A stretch of DNA of 64,000 bases from Streptomyces sp. LUP47B. Its GTDB lineage: Bacteria > Actinomycetota > Actinomycetes > Streptomycetales > Streptomycetaceae. Shown one piece after another: positions 39,013 to 47,951 of this stretch. The DNA lies in assembly GCF_001746295.1 (NCBI RefSeq), contig NZ_MJAH01000017.1, positions 85,589 through 149,588 on the forward strand. Reading direction: 5' to 3'. The first letter of the stretch is position 1, and each line of letters opens with the position of its first letter. Made by a program: the position numbers and the translations under genes. The notes beneath the pieces are model-generated. The model made no database searches, had not been told where the DNA came from, and worked only from the letters and a program-made list of their open reading frames with translations.

Positions 39013-40263
39013 TCAGAACATGTCCGGGCACCAAGGACGCCTGGATGTACGCAGCAGGGCGTCGGCCCCCCGGCCGGCGCCCGCTTGTTCTTCCCGCACT
39101 CGCCCGAGCGCCACGAGCCGCTCCACCGACTCGTCACCGAGCCACAGCGTCGCCAACTCCCGTACGTCCAGCGTGAGATCGGCGCTCCGAGTCGTCGCCG
39201 TACAGCCGGCCCCGGCGGGCGATGCCTCCAGAAGGTACCGGCCGCCTGCCATCCCGGACCCGTCCACGACCTCCAGCACCAGCGCGCCCTCACCCTCGTA
39301 CGTCCGCGCCTCCAGGGCTCGTACGACATCCAGGATCCGCACCCACAGCCAGTCCGACTGCGTGGTGATCCCGGCCGCCCGGGGGTTGGGCAGGAGGTGC
39401 GGGAGCAGGTCGTCGGGGGCCCGCCAGCCGCTCTTGATCCGCATGACCCAGTCGATCGAGCACAGGTAGTGCCACAGGGCACGCTCGGCGGCCGGGGTCG
39501 AGGCGATCAGACTCCGCACGCTCGCCGTGTTCAACGGCTGCATGGTGTCGGCCCACTTGTCGTCCACCTCGTACGCCATCAGCCCCTCGACCGTGCCGTC
39601 CGCCGCCCGGTACACGGCGAAGAACGGCTCGGTCCACTTCGGGTCGGTGCGTACGGCCCCCGTCGTGAGCTGCCACAACCAGTCGTCCCGGCTGATCGCC
39701 CCCGGCGTGGCACGGCGCATCCGGTCGTGCAGTTCCGGACCGAGCTTGCGTACGTCGCCGGGTTCCACCAGGTCGATACGGCCGCCGTCCAGATCGGGGC
39801 CACGGAGGTCGAGGCCGGCGCGCGGGACGTCGATCGTCCACTCGGCGGCCGAGGTGGCGGGGCCGAAGCCGTAGCGGCCGTAGATCGGGTACTCGGCGGC
39901 GATCAGCGTCGCCAGGACGTCTCCGCGCTCCTTCGCGGCGGCGAGGTCCCGGCTCATCATGCGGGTCAGGAGCCCGCGCCGGCGGTGGGTGGCGGTCACG
40001 GTGACGGCGCTGATCGCGTCGGCGGCCACGGACTCGCCACCGACGGCCGTCACCTCCTGCGCGAACGACCGGAAGGTGGCCACGCAACGGTCCCCGTCGA
40101 AGGCACCGAGCAGCCGCCCCGGCTCGAACTGGCGCTCGCGGGCCTCCAGTTCAGCCTCCGACACGACCGGCTCCCGCAGAAACCCGGCATGCACGGCACG
40201 CAGCCACTCGGGATACTCGGCCTCGGTGACCGGACGGACGTCTATGTCGACTGGGGCGCTCAT
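39013..40263 (-). CDS. Eis-like GNAT acetyltransferase
   Basis: A 416-residue protein of the Eis (enhanced intracellular survival) family, tripartite: N-terminal GNAT domain with acetyl-CoA loop VTVTATHRRRGLLTRMM (about 85-100), a second GNAT-like domain (about 160-290), and a C-terminal SCP2-like domain. It ends in WCPDMF, whose terminal carboxylate is catalytic in Eis. Family members acetylate aminoglycosides and other amines at several sites. The ATG is at 40261-40263. It sits next to the double-kinase island but on the core side. Confidence 0.9.
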   Translation of the reverse strand: MSAPVDIDVRPVTEAEYPEWLRAVHAGFLREPVVSEAELEARERQFEPGRLLGAFDGDRCVATFRSFAQEVTAVGGESVAADAISAVTVTATHRRRGLLTRMMSRDLAAAKERGDVLATLIAAEYPIYGRYGFGPATSAAEWTIDVPRAGLDLRGPDLDGGRIDLVEPGDVRKLGPELHDRMRRATPGAISRDDWLWQLTTGAVRTDPKWTEPFFAVYRAADGTVEGLMAYEVDDKWADTMQPLNTASVRSLIASTPAAERALWHYLCSIDWVMRIKSGWRAPDDLLPHLLPNPRAAGITTQSDWLWVRILDVVRALEARTYEGEGALVLEVVDGSGMAGGRYLLEASPAGAGCTATTRSADLTLDVRELATLWLGDESVERLVALGRVREEQAGAGRGADALLRTSRRPWCPDMF

Positions 40264-40367
40264 GGGGCCACGGTAGGCGGGCGGGGATGAGGTGTCGCGT
40301 CGATTTCCCTGCCCAGTCCGCCGCGGCCTTCCCTGGGTCATTCAACCCGGGCCCGCCGCGAAGTCCC

Positions 40368-40994
40368 CTAGGTCAGCAGATCCGCCACCCGCGCCTCGCC
40401 CTCCCGGTACCGGCGCGCGATCTCCCCGCTGCACTCGTCCGCCGTCCGCTGCAACCGCTGGCGTCGCCCGGACACCTGCTGCTCGTACCGCACGAGCCGG
40501 CCCATCGCGGTGCTCAGTTCCAGGTCGGTCCGCGCGGAGAGGTCCGACAGTTCGACCTCGGCGAGGGTCTCGGCAGCCAGCAGCCGGTACTCCTCGCTGT
40601 GCGGGGTGCCCAGCGTGACATGGCGGGCCGAGGACCGGTGGCGGGCCGGGGCGTCGGTGAGGATCTCCGGGAGCCGGTCGACCACCGAGGCCTCGGGGAG
40701 GCGTTCGAGCAGCGAGCCCGCGCCTGTCGGGGACCGGCGCAGCAGTTCCGCGCGGAGGATGTCGATACGGCCCTGCAGCAGCCGTCGGACATAACTGAGG
40801 TCGGCCTCGTCCCGCTGGGCGTCCCGGCGCAGTGTGCGCAGTTCGGGCAGACTCAGCGTGGCGAGATCATGTTCGATCGGCTCTGGGGGCAGCAGGTGGC
40901 TGTCCGTACGCTGCGCGGGCGGCCGGGGTGTCTCCGGCTCCGCCCTGTGGGCAACGCGGACGAGCCCCTGCTGCCCGGTACTCGGTGTGCTCAT
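40368..40994 (-). CDS. rsiG: Anti-sigma factor RsiG (c-di-GMP-dependent, WhiG inhibitor)
   Basis: A 208-residue coiled-coil protein with two copies of the E-x3-S-x2-R-x3-Q-x3-D motif. The first is EADLSYVRRLLQGRID (about 63-78) and the second EQQVSGRRQRLQRTAD. These are the c-di-GMP-binding signatures described for Streptomyces RsiG, which with c-di-GMP holds the sporulation sigma factor WhiG inactive. Both motifs are intact, so the protein should bind the dinucleotide pair. It is divergent from dtd, start ATG 40992-40994. It links this region to sporulation control. Confidence 0.93.
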   Translation of the reverse strand: MSTPSTGQQGLVRVAHRAEPETPRPPAQRTDSHLLPPEPIEHDLATLSLPELRTLRRDAQRDEADLSYVRRLLQGRIDILRAELLRRSPTGAGSLLERLPEASVVDRLPEILTDAPARHRSSARHVTLGTPHSEEYRLLAAETLAEVELSDLSARTDLELSTAMGRLVRYEQQVSGRRQRLQRTADECSGEIARRYREGEARVADLLT

Positions 40995-41152
40995 GCGCCT
41001 CTACCGTCCCCTCGACCGGCGTGTGGAAGCATCGTGCCACCCCAAGTGGCCGCTATGTGACCGAGTGCCCCCGAACGGCCCCAGATGGGGGGTTAAGGAT
41101 CAAAAATAAACCCGAACACGGGTACTTCCCGCGCGACCGGCATGATGGGCAC

Positions 41153-41578
41153 ATGCGTGCAGTGGTGCAAAGGGTGGACGGCGCGAGCGTCGTCGTCGAC
41201 GGTGAGACGGTCGGGGAGATCAGCGGCGAGGGACTGTGCGTCCTCGTCGGGGTCACCCACGAGGACACCAAGGAGAAGGCGGCCCAACTCGCCCGCAAAC
41301 TCTGGTCGGTGCGCATGCTGCACGACGAGAAGTCGTGCAGCGACATCGACGCCCCGCTGCTCGTGATCAGCCAGTTCACCCTATACGGCGACGCCCGCAA
41401 GGGCCGCCGCCCCACCTGGAACGCCGCCGCCCCCGGCGACATCGCCGAGCCGCTCGTCGACGAGGTCGTCGCACAGCTGCGCGCCCTGGGAGCGACGGTG
41501 GCCACCGGCCGCTTCGGTGCGCGGATGCGGGTGTCCCTGACGAACGACGGCCCGTTCACGGTCCTGCTGGAAATGTGA
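41153..41578 (+). CDS. dtd: D-aminoacyl-tRNA deacylase
   Basis: A 141-residue enzyme that removes D-amino acids from tRNAs. Begins MRAVVQRVDGASV, has SQFTLYGDARKGRRPTWNAAA with the catalytic Thr region, and the Gly-cisPro motif in LTNDGPFTVLLEM at the C-terminus. Length is standard. The ATG lies at 41153; its Shine-Dalgarno is weak. It ends 15 bases from the convergent ygfZ stop. Confidence 0.96.
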   Translation: MRAVVQRVDGASVVVDGETVGEISGEGLCVLVGVTHEDTKEKAAQLARKLWSVRMLHDEKSCSDIDAPLLVISQFTLYGDARKGRRPTWNAAAPGDIAEPLVDEVVAQLRALGATVATGRFGARMRVSLTNDGPFTVLLEM

Positions 41579-41593
41579 CCCTTCGCAGCGGTC

Positions 41594-42559
41594 CTACGGC
41601 TCCACGACGACTTCCTGGGCCGCGGCCGTCGTGTCGGCGAGGAGGCGCGCGTCCAGGGGGACGTTCCGCTTGACCAGGGCGAGCGCGACCGGGCCGAGCT
41701 CGTGATGCCGTACGGACGTGGTCACGAAACCGATCTTGCGGCCGTCGGGCCCCTCGTCCGCGAGCCGGATGTCGGTCCCGGCGGGCGGCAGGTGCACCTC
41801 GCTGCCGTCCAGGTGCAGGAAGACCAGGCGCCGCGGGGGCTTGCCGAGGTTCTGCACCCGGGCGACGGTCTCCTGCCCGCGGTAGCAGCCCTTCTGCAGA
41901 TGCACGGCCGTACCGATCCAGCCCAGCTCGTGCGGGATGGTGCGGTGGTCGGTCTCGAAACCGAGGCGCGGGCGGTGGTGCTCGACCCGCAGCGCCTCGT
42001 AGGCGAGCAGGCCGACCGCGGGACCGGACTTCTCGGCGTACGACTCCAGGTCGGCGCGCGGCAGGAACAGGTCGCGGCCGTACGGCGTCTCGCGTACGAC
42101 CACACCCTCCGGCACCTCGGCGATGGAACCGGCGGGAAGGTGGACGACGGCGAACTCGTCCGTGCGGTCGGCGACCTCGACCCGGTTGAAGAACTTCATC
42201 GACTCCAGGTAGGCGATCAGCGCCTCCTGGGTGCCGGGTTCGACGTGCGCCCAGACGGTCGTGCCGTCGTCGACGAGGTACAGGGCGTGCTCGATGTGTC
42301 CGTGCGCGGAGAGGATGAGCGCCTCGGTGGCCTCGCCCGTCGGGAGGTCGCTGACGTGCTGGGTGAGCAGCAGGTGCAGCCAGCTGAGGCGGTCTTCGCC
42401 GGTGACGGACACGACCCCGCGGTGCGAGAGATCGACGAATCCGGTGCCTTCGGCGAGGGCGCGCTGCTCGCGGAACAGGTCGCCGTAGTGCGCCGCGACA
42501 CCTTCGTCCACACCCTCGGCGGGGACGGCACCGGGCAGGGACAGCAGAGGGCTCTTCAT
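41594..42559 (-). CDS. Folate-binding YgfZ-family protein
   Basis: A 321-residue homologue of YgfZ/IBA57, tetrahydrofolate-binding proteins that help mature or repair [4Fe-4S] clusters. It has the fingerprint LQKGCYRGQETVARVQNLG with its Cys and the GcvT-like fold. It is 10 bases after nur, so the two are coupled. The association of a Fe-S maintenance protein with a metal regulator and a nitrobindin-like haem protein points to redox-metal homeostasis. Confidence 0.9.
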   Translation of the reverse strand: MKSPLLSLPGAVPAEGVDEGVAAHYGDLFREQRALAEGTGFVDLSHRGVVSVTGEDRLSWLHLLLTQHVSDLPTGEATEALILSAHGHIEHALYLVDDGTTVWAHVEPGTQEALIAYLESMKFFNRVEVADRTDEFAVVHLPAGSIAEVPEGVVVRETPYGRDLFLPRADLESYAEKSGPAVGLLAYEALRVEHHRPRLGFETDHRTIPHELGWIGTAVHLQKGCYRGQETVARVQNLGKPPRRLVFLHLDGSEVHLPPAGTDIRLADEGPDGRKIGFVTTSVRHHELGPVALALVKRNVPLDARLLADTTAAAQEVVVEP

Positions 42560-42569
42560 ATGACTAAGC

Positions 42570-43007
42570 CTACGACTCGGTAGTTGAAGCCTTGAGAGAA
42601 CAGTCCTTGCAACGGCCGAAGATCGCGAAGTGCTTCATGTCCGTCTCGAAGCCGAACTCCTGCCGGAGCTTCGCGGTGAAGTCGGCGGCCACCTTGATGT
42701 CCGCCTCGATGACGTTCTGGCAGTCGCGGCAGACCAGGTGGATGTGGTGGTGGCGGTCGGCGAGGTGATACGTCGGCGCCCCGTGCCCGAGATGGGCGTG
42801 GCTGACCAGACCGAGCTCCTCCAGCAGCTCCAGGGTCCGGTAGACCGTGGAAATGTTGACCCCCGACGCCGTCTTCTTCACTTCCGTGAGGATGTCGTCG
42901 GGGGTCGCGTGCTCCAGGGTGTCCACAGCTTCGAGGACAAGCTGGCGCTGCGGGGTCAGCCGGTAGCCGCGCTGCCTGAGGTCGCTCTTCCAATCGGTGC
43001 TCACCAC
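42570..43007 (-). CDS. nur: Nickel-responsive Fur-family regulator Nur
   Basis: A 145-residue Fur protein. With the GTG at 43007 as residue 1, the metal ligands reported for Streptomyces Nur are all present: His70, His72 and His126 (Ni site) and His33, His86, His88 and His90 (M site). CRDC and GRCKDC Cys pairs are also kept. Nur represses nickel uptake and the iron superoxide dismutase when nickel is ample. The start has no strong ribosome-binding site (a second GTG follows immediately). It is 32 bases downstream of the nitrobindin-like gene and upstream of ygfZ. Confidence 0.93.
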   Translation of the reverse strand: MVSTDWKSDLRQRGYRLTPQRQLVLEAVDTLEHATPDDILTEVKKTASGVNISTVYRTLELLEELGLVSHAHLGHGAPTYHLADRHHHIHLVCRDCQNVIEADIKVAADFTAKLRQEFGFETDMKHFAIFGRCKDCSLKASTTES

Positions 43008-43039
43008 ACCGGAAAGTCTATGACCACTCGGCGGAAGGC

Positions 43040-43615
43040 TTACTTGAAGAAGGCGATCCCGTCGTCCGGAAGGTCGTCGGGCAGGGCCTTGGCCCAGCGC
43101 TCGACCTCCTCCGGGGTGACGACCTTCTTCAGGTGAGCCGACATGTAGGGGCGCAGCTCGACCTCGGGGGTCTGCTTCTCGCCGACCCACATCAGGTCGC
43201 TCTTGACGTAGCCGTACAGGCGCTTGCCGCCGTTGTACGGCCCCGAGGCGGCCGTACGCGCGACGGCATCGGTCACCAGGTCGATCTGCGGCTTCTGGGC
43301 GGCCATCTCGCCGTACCAGATCTCGACGACGCCGTCGTCGCGGACCATCGTCACCTCGACCTTGCGGTCGGCGTCGATGCGCCAGAAGCCGTGCTCGGAC
43401 TCCAGCGGGCGGACCTTGTTGCCGTCGTTGTCCAGCACCCAGGTGTGGGACGCGTACTCCAGGAAGTCCCGGCCGTCATGGCCGAAGGTCACCTCCTGGC
43501 CGAAGTTGCACTTCTCCGAACCCGGGAAGTCGTGCACGCCCGCGCCCGCCCAGTTGCCGAGCAGGAAGGCGAGCGGGACGAGGTCCTTGTGGAGGTCGGA
43601 CGGGATCTCGATCAT
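43040..43615 (-). CDS. Nitrobindin-like heme-binding protein (FABP family)
   Basis: A 191-residue beta-barrel protein of the FABP-like/THAP4-nitrobindin family. The opening LAFLLGNWAGAGVHDFPG contains the GxWxGxG motif, and RPYMSAHLKKV carries the candidate axial His near residue 160. Members bind ferric haem and react with NO or peroxynitrite. It is in the small membrane gene - nitrobindin - nur - ygfZ minus-strand group. The ATG at 43613-43615 begins at the domain. Confidence 0.86.
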   Translation of the reverse strand: MIEIPSDLHKDLVPLAFLLGNWAGAGVHDFPGSEKCNFGQEVTFGHDGRDFLEYASHTWVLDNDGNKVRPLESEHGFWRIDADRKVEVTMVRDDGVVEIWYGEMAAQKPQIDLVTDAVARTAASGPYNGGKRLYGYVKSDLMWVGEKQTPEVELRPYMSAHLKKVVTPEEVERWAKALPDDLPDDGIAFFK

Positions 43616-43638
43616 GAGTGGCGGTTCCTAGAGGGGGG

Positions 43639-43737
43639 TCAGCGCTGGCCCTGGTACAGCTTCTTCACGGTCAGCCCGGCGAAGGCGAGAACGCCGACGC
43701 AGACCAGGACCAGCAGGGCTTCGAAGAAGATCTCCAC
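43639..43737 (-). CDS. 32-residue single-helix membrane peptide
   Basis: A short ORF read from GTG 43735-43737 with AGGAG seven bases before it: MEIFFEALLVLVCVGVLAFA then GLTVKKLYQGQR. One membrane helix (about 4-22), with a basic C-terminal end on the cytoplasmic side. It ends 24 bases before the nitrobindin-like start. The frame, site and hydrophobicity make it a real gene; from memory it is conserved in this place in streptomycetes. Function unknown. Confidence 0.75.
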   Translation of the reverse strand: MEIFFEALLVLVCVGVLAFAGLTVKKLYQGQR

Positions 43738-43829
43738 GGGGTGCTCCTCGGATGAGCGTGGTGCGGTGCATGTACACGGGCCGGACCCCAGCTTACGCGG
43801 CCGGGGCCCGGGGGACCGTGGCGGCCTCC

Positions 43830-44669
43830 TCAGCCGAGGAGCTGGGCCTGGAGGGTCACGGTCTGCTGGAAGGGGACGGGGTTCGCGGCGCCCTTGCGGG
43901 ACTGGAGGATCACCGCGAAGACGTCCCCCGCCGAGAGGTAGCCCTGCCGAACCTGCTCAGCACCGTACGGCTTCGGCTCGGTGAAGGCTGTGCGGGAGAT
44001 TCCCGCGACGGCTGCCGGCTCCGGGAAGGCCTCGTCGTAGACGGCCTCGGCGGCACCGCGCACCCGGTAGGTCGGGCTGGTGTACGCCTGGACGTCACTC
44101 TGCAGCTTGGCCTCGACGACGTTCGCCGTACCGAACTGGAGCAGGTAGACCCGGGTCCGGGTGCCGTCGGGGGTGATCCAGCCGCGGGCCGCGATGTGGC
44201 GCAGGCCGCTGTCGACGAGCTTCTGCCCGAGCTCCTCCCGTTCTTCCTTCAGCTCGTACTCCGCCAGGAAGTCCTTCGTCGCCAGCCAGCCTTCCGAGCC
44301 GCGCAACGCCTTGTCCTCCTTCGCCCCCTCGGGCGCGGGCAGGAGGAGGGCACGCAGATCGGCGTAGTGGGCCTCGGCCGCGTTGCCCGCGGCGAAGGGA
44401 CCGGGACTGCCGGACGGCAACGGCGGCTTGGTGAGCCGGGGGAAGTCCCAGCGCCCGTCGGAACGGGTGGCCAGCCCCGGTACGTCCGTGCGCTCCATCC
44501 CTGAGATCCCGTACGCCGTCGCCGTCCCGGCCGTGGCGAGAACGACCGCGGCGGCGGTCCAGCGCAGGACGGCTCGCAGGACCCGGCGGTCCTTCCTCAC
44601 CTCGACCGGTACGGGTTGCGGCGGTACGTCGGGCAGGGGCGGTACGACGACCTGCTGTGACTCGGTCAT
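43830..44669 (-). CDS. Single-pass membrane protein with extracytoplasmic domain (third of three)
   Basis: A 279-residue protein: Pro-rich cytoplasmic N-terminus, one membrane helix (WTAAAVVLATAGTATAYGI, about 35-55) and an extracytoplasmic domain of about 220 residues. No catalytic motif seen. The ATG at 44667-44669 overlaps the previous gene by 4 bases. It is the last of three genes with the same layout, likely one complex or stepwise duplicates in an operon. Confidence 0.82.
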   Translation of the reverse strand: MTESQQVVVPPLPDVPPQPVPVEVRKDRRVLRAVLRWTAAAVVLATAGTATAYGISGMERTDVPGLATRSDGRWDFPRLTKPPLPSGSPGPFAAGNAAEAHYADLRALLLPAPEGAKEDKALRGSEGWLATKDFLAEYELKEEREELGQKLVDSGLRHIAARGWITPDGTRTRVYLLQFGTANVVEAKLQSDVQAYTSPTYRVRGAAEAVYDEAFPEPAAVAGISRTAFTEPKPYGAEQVRQGYLSAGDVFAVILQSRKGAANPVPFQQTVTLQAQLLG

Positions 44670-45508
44670 ACCGCCTCCCCCGGCTCGGCGATGCGGTCGA
44701 GCTGGGTACGCAGGAGCATCGCGACCCCCTTGGTGTCGAGTGGCCGGGCGCCGTACGCCGTGACGGAGACCAGAACGTCCCCCACGTAGGCAGAGCAGAG
44801 CATCATGTCGAGGTCCTCGTCGGTACTCCCGGACAGCCGGAAGCACCGGGCGTCGTCGTGGCCCTTGATCTTCGGGCCCTCCTTGAAGAGGTCCAGGGAC
44901 GCGAGGAACTCGTTCTGTGCCTCGGAACTGTTGCGGACCGCCGTCCTGTTCGCCATCTGGGCGAGCACGACGCTCACCGAGTAGATGCCGCTGTTCTGGG
45001 AGGAGGCGTAGGACTCCCCGCTGAAGTAGCTGCGCATCGCCATGCCCGAGAGGCGCTGCCGGTCGATCTGCCGCTCCAACTGCTTGCGCTGGCTTCGGGG
45101 CAGACCTCTGAGCGCCTCCTTCCGCAGCGCCGTGGCCTGGGCGCCGCTGAGTTGCGCGTCGGAGCCGAACTCCGCCAGGTCGGGACCCCGGACCCAGCCA
45201 TCAGTGCCGTACGGCACGAGCATGCCGGCGAGCCCGCGCTGGGCCACCGCCTTCTTCGCCTCGACCGTGGCGCTGGGGAACTTCCAGGTCGGAGCTCCCG
45301 CGTCCCGGTCGGCGTCGCGCACGGTCACTGCCGTGCCGCCCACCCCGGCCACCAGCGCCGCGACCAGCAGAACCGAACCGGCGACGGCCGCGATGCGGCG
45401 CCGGCGCGCGGGTCCGCGGACCTGTGCGACCTGTGCGACCTGTTCAGTGGACGGTTCGGTCGCCGGTTCCGTCGCCGGTTCCGTCTCCTGTGTCTCGTGT
45501 TCCGTCAC
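44666..45508 (-). CDS. Single-pass membrane protein with extracytoplasmic domain (second of three)
   Basis: A 280-residue protein: acidic Glu/Pro/Thr-rich start (TEHETQETEPATEPATEP), basic stop-transfer RRRR, membrane helix (IAAVAGSVLLVAALVAGVGG, about 38-58), then a soluble domain with several conserved Trp/Cys (DARCFRLSGS, MMLCSAY). The GTG at 45508 overlaps the first gene by 4 bases. No enzymatic motif was recognised. Confidence 0.82.
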   Translation of the reverse strand: MTEHETQETEPATEPATEPSTEQVAQVAQVRGPARRRRIAAVAGSVLLVAALVAGVGGTAVTVRDADRDAGAPTWKFPSATVEAKKAVAQRGLAGMLVPYGTDGWVRGPDLAEFGSDAQLSGAQATALRKEALRGLPRSQRKQLERQIDRQRLSGMAMRSYFSGESYASSQNSGIYSVSVVLAQMANRTAVRNSSEAQNEFLASLDLFKEGPKIKGHDDARCFRLSGSTDEDLDMMLCSAYVGDVLVSVTAYGARPLDTKGVAMLLRTQLDRIAEPGEAV

Positions 45509-46332
45509 AGCCGCTCCATCTGCCGCTCGGCCAGGTCCATGATCGTCTTCTTGGCGATCCGCTTGGACCCGTACACCCAGATCTCCATCGAGACGTCCCC
45601 GCGCCACGCGTGCGCCTCGGCCGAGTACTGCGGCAGATACCCCGGCTCGGTGTCCGGCCGGGCGTGCACATACGCCATGCCGTCCCCGGTGCCCGGGATC
45701 GCCCAGCTGTCGGTACCGCTCTCCTCCTCGGCCCAGCCCTGGTGGTTGAGGCTGGAATCCACAGCCGCCATGGAGTCCTCCTGCCGGAACTGGACGAGCC
45801 GGATCTCCACGCTGTACGAACTGCCGACCTTCCAGCCGACGACGGCCGCCCTGCGGAACTCGTCGCCGACGAGGTCGGTGAACTTCTCGGCCGGATCGGT
45901 GAAGTCGTTCGCGTACTCGGCGATGTCCAGCCAGCCGTCCCCAGCCGTCCACTCGGCGTTCCGTGCCCCCGCCGGCTTCTTCAGCAGCAGCTTCCGCAGA
46001 TCGCCCTCGGTCTTCACCCGGCGGTCCTGCGCGGCCGACAGCGGCTCGGGGCCGTCCCCTTTCGCCTGCGGCAGCACCGGCTGGGACAGCGGCGGCAGCG
46101 GAGTCGGCTCCCGGTCGGCCTGGATCAGGTATCCCGCGCAGGCACCGGCGACGACACCGAGTACGGCGGCGCCGGCGATCAGTGTCGTGGTCCGGCCACG
46201 ACGGCGCGGCGACCGGTTCTCGGCCGAGGGGGGCTCCGTGGCCGGGGCAGCCGGCTCTACCGGCTGACCCTCGGCACGGACCGCTTCCCCTGTTTCTTCT
46301 GCTACTTCGGGCACTTGCAAGACATCCCTCAC
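45505..46332 (-). CDS. Single-pass membrane protein with extracytoplasmic domain (first of three)
   Basis: A 275-residue protein beginning with a Glu/Pro-rich cytoplasmic region, RRRGR, then a membrane helix (TTTLIAGAAVLGVVAGACAGYLI, about 48-70) and an extracytoplasmic domain (about 85-275) with DTEPGYLPQYSAEAHAWRGDVSMEIWVYGSKR. It is the first gene of the three-gene operon (GTG start at 46330-46332). The 4-base overlaps imply equal expression. Homologues are Streptomyces-typical hypotheticals. Confidence 0.82.
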   Translation of the reverse strand: MRDVLQVPEVAEETGEAVRAEGQPVEPAAPATEPPSAENRSPRRRGRTTTLIAGAAVLGVVAGACAGYLIQADREPTPLPPLSQPVLPQAKGDGPEPLSAAQDRRVKTEGDLRKLLLKKPAGARNAEWTAGDGWLDIAEYANDFTDPAEKFTDLVGDEFRRAAVVGWKVGSSYSVEIRLVQFRQEDSMAAVDSSLNHQGWAEEESGTDSWAIPGTGDGMAYVHARPDTEPGYLPQYSAEAHAWRGDVSMEIWVYGSKRIAKKTIMDLAERQMERL

Positions 46333-46425
46333 CTACCGACCCTGAAGCGCGCATGCCATATGCACGCGCACAGGTGACTCATGGTCAGCGGCCGGAGTTG
46401 CAGCCGCCCTGGTTACGATTTGGAC

Positions 46426-46788
46426 ATGGCGAAGAAGCTCGTGATCAAGGTGACCGCCGGGGCCGATGCCCCCGAGCGCTGTTCGCAGGCGTTCACCGTG
46501 GCGGCGGTGGCCGTGGCCAGTGGGGTGGACGTCTCGCTGTGGCTGACCGGGGAGTCGGCGTGGTTCGCGCTGCCGGGGCGGGCCGCCGAGTTCGAGCTGC
46601 CGCACGCGGCCCCGCTGCCCGACCTGCTGGACTCGATCCTCGCGGGCGGGCGGCTCACCCTGTGCACGCAGTGCGCGGCCCGCCGGGACATCTCGGAGAA
46701 GGACGTCATCGAGGGCGTACGCATCGCGGGGGCGCAGGTGTTCGTCCAGGAGGCGCTCGCGGACGGGACGCAGGCGCTCGTCTACTGA
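46426..46788 (+). CDS. DsrE-family sulfur-relay-like protein
   Basis: A 120-residue protein of the DsrE/F-like fold: KLVIKVTAGADAPERCSQAFTVAAVAVASG start, VSLWLTGESAW and LTLCTQCAARRDI, the last with a CxxC that could carry persulfide. It lies near the thiosulfate sulfurtransferase operon, which supports a sulfur role, but this is inferred. Start ATG 46426. Confidence 0.84.
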   Translation: MAKKLVIKVTAGADAPERCSQAFTVAAVAVASGVDVSLWLTGESAWFALPGRAAEFELPHAAPLPDLLDSILAGGRLTLCTQCAARRDISEKDVIEGVRIAGAQVFVQEALADGTQALVY

Positions 46789-46926
46789 GCGGACACCGAG
46801 CCGGACCGCGGGCGCCCTGTCACAGGTGATCGACAATGTGCCGGGCGCCTTACCCGGCGGGGTTAGTCTCACGCTCGACGGCCACCCGTCCGTCGACAAG
46901 ACCGCCACCCCGGGGGGACCCACCGC

Positions 46927-47655
46927 ATGCGCGCCCTGCGAATACTTCTGATCATCGTCGTGATTCTCGGCGGGCTGTTCGTCGCCGCCGATCGTCTGGC
47001 GGTCCACTTCGCGGAGGGCGAGGTGGCGGACCGGCTGAAGACGCAGGAGGGGCTGACCACGACACCGAGCGTGGACATCAAGGGGTTCCCGTTCCTGACC
47101 CAGGTGGCCGGCGGTGAGCTCGACGACGTCGAGGTCGGGATGAAGGACTACGACGCGGACACCGGGACCAGCGGCGGCACGGTCCGCATCGACGACCTGA
47201 ACGCCGCCATGAAGGGCGTCGCGTTCTCCGGCGACTACAGCTCCGCCACCGCCTCCACGGCCGCCGGCACGGCGACGATCGCCTACGACCAGCTGCTGAA
47301 GGCGGCCAAGTCGCAGGAGACCCAGCTCCCGCTGGGCATCACCGCCAAGGTCGTCGGCCTCTCCGACGGCGGCAACGGCAAGATCAAGGTCGACATCAAG
47401 GTCAGCGCCCTGGAGCAGCCCGTCTCCGTGCTCAGCACCGTCAGCGTCGTGGACGGGAACACTGTGCGGGTGCACGCCGACTCGATCCCGAGCTTCGGCA
47501 ACGTCACCCTCGCCGACTCCGACGTCCGTTCGATCGCCGACTTCGACCAGAAGATCGAGGGCCTGCCGGGCGGTATCAAGCTCGACAGGGTCGAAGCGGG
47601 TGCGGACGGTGTGGAGATCGCGGTGAAGGGTTCGGACGTCAAGCTCGCCGGGTAG
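46927..47655 (+). CDS. LmeA-like/DUF2993 lipid-binding protein
   Basis: A 242-residue exported or membrane-anchored protein: N-terminal hydrophobic helix (ALRILLIIVVILGGLFVAADRLA), then a beta-rich domain typical of DUF2993. The mycobacterial homologue LmeA binds phosphoinositides and acts in lipomannan maturation. Here a role in phospholipid handling outside the membrane is likely but unproven. Start ATG 46927; the upstream CGGGGGGACC may serve as its site. Confidence 0.87.
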   Translation: MRALRILLIIVVILGGLFVAADRLAVHFAEGEVADRLKTQEGLTTTPSVDIKGFPFLTQVAGGELDDVEVGMKDYDADTGTSGGTVRIDDLNAAMKGVAFSGDYSSATASTAAGTATIAYDQLLKAAKSQETQLPLGITAKVVGLSDGGNGKIKVDIKVSALEQPVSVLSTVSVVDGNTVRVHADSIPSFGNVTLADSDVRSIADFDQKIEGLPGGIKLDRVEAGADGVEIAVKGSDVKLAG

Positions 47656-47870
47656 GACGAGCGTCGGGCCGGACACGACAAGCCGGACGCCGCGCGTCCG
47701 ACAGGCGAGACGGTGATGTCCGTACCGTAGATGTGATGACGACCGCATCCGCCCGGGAACCGTGGGACCACGGCCCGGGCGGCTTTCTGGTCCCACATTC
47801 CGGACGATCGCATCTCAGCATGCGACACACCGGTGACATGCCGGTATGTCCGTCCCTACGATCGAGCCTT

Positions 47871-47951
47871 ATGAAGCGACAGGCGGATCTCACGAAGCGG
47901 CGGGCAGTAGACCTGTGCCGCGTCGCCGCCATGCTCTGTCGCCCCTTCTGA
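47871..47951 (+). CDS. Cys-containing leader peptide of the sulfur operon
   Basis: A 26-residue ORF, MKRQADLTKRRAVDLCRV then AAMLCRPF. Such short ORFs with an RR-x-DLCR-type pattern and late Cys codons occur upstream of sulfur-assimilation genes in actinobacteria and are annotated as putative leader peptides. Two Cys codons (near residues 16 and 23) would stall ribosomes when cysteine is scarce and alter expression of the sulfurtransferase, which starts 109 bases later. The 215 bases before it probably hold the promoter; I found no other gene there. Confidence 0.82.
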   Translation: MKRQADLTKRRAVDLCRVAAMLCRPF

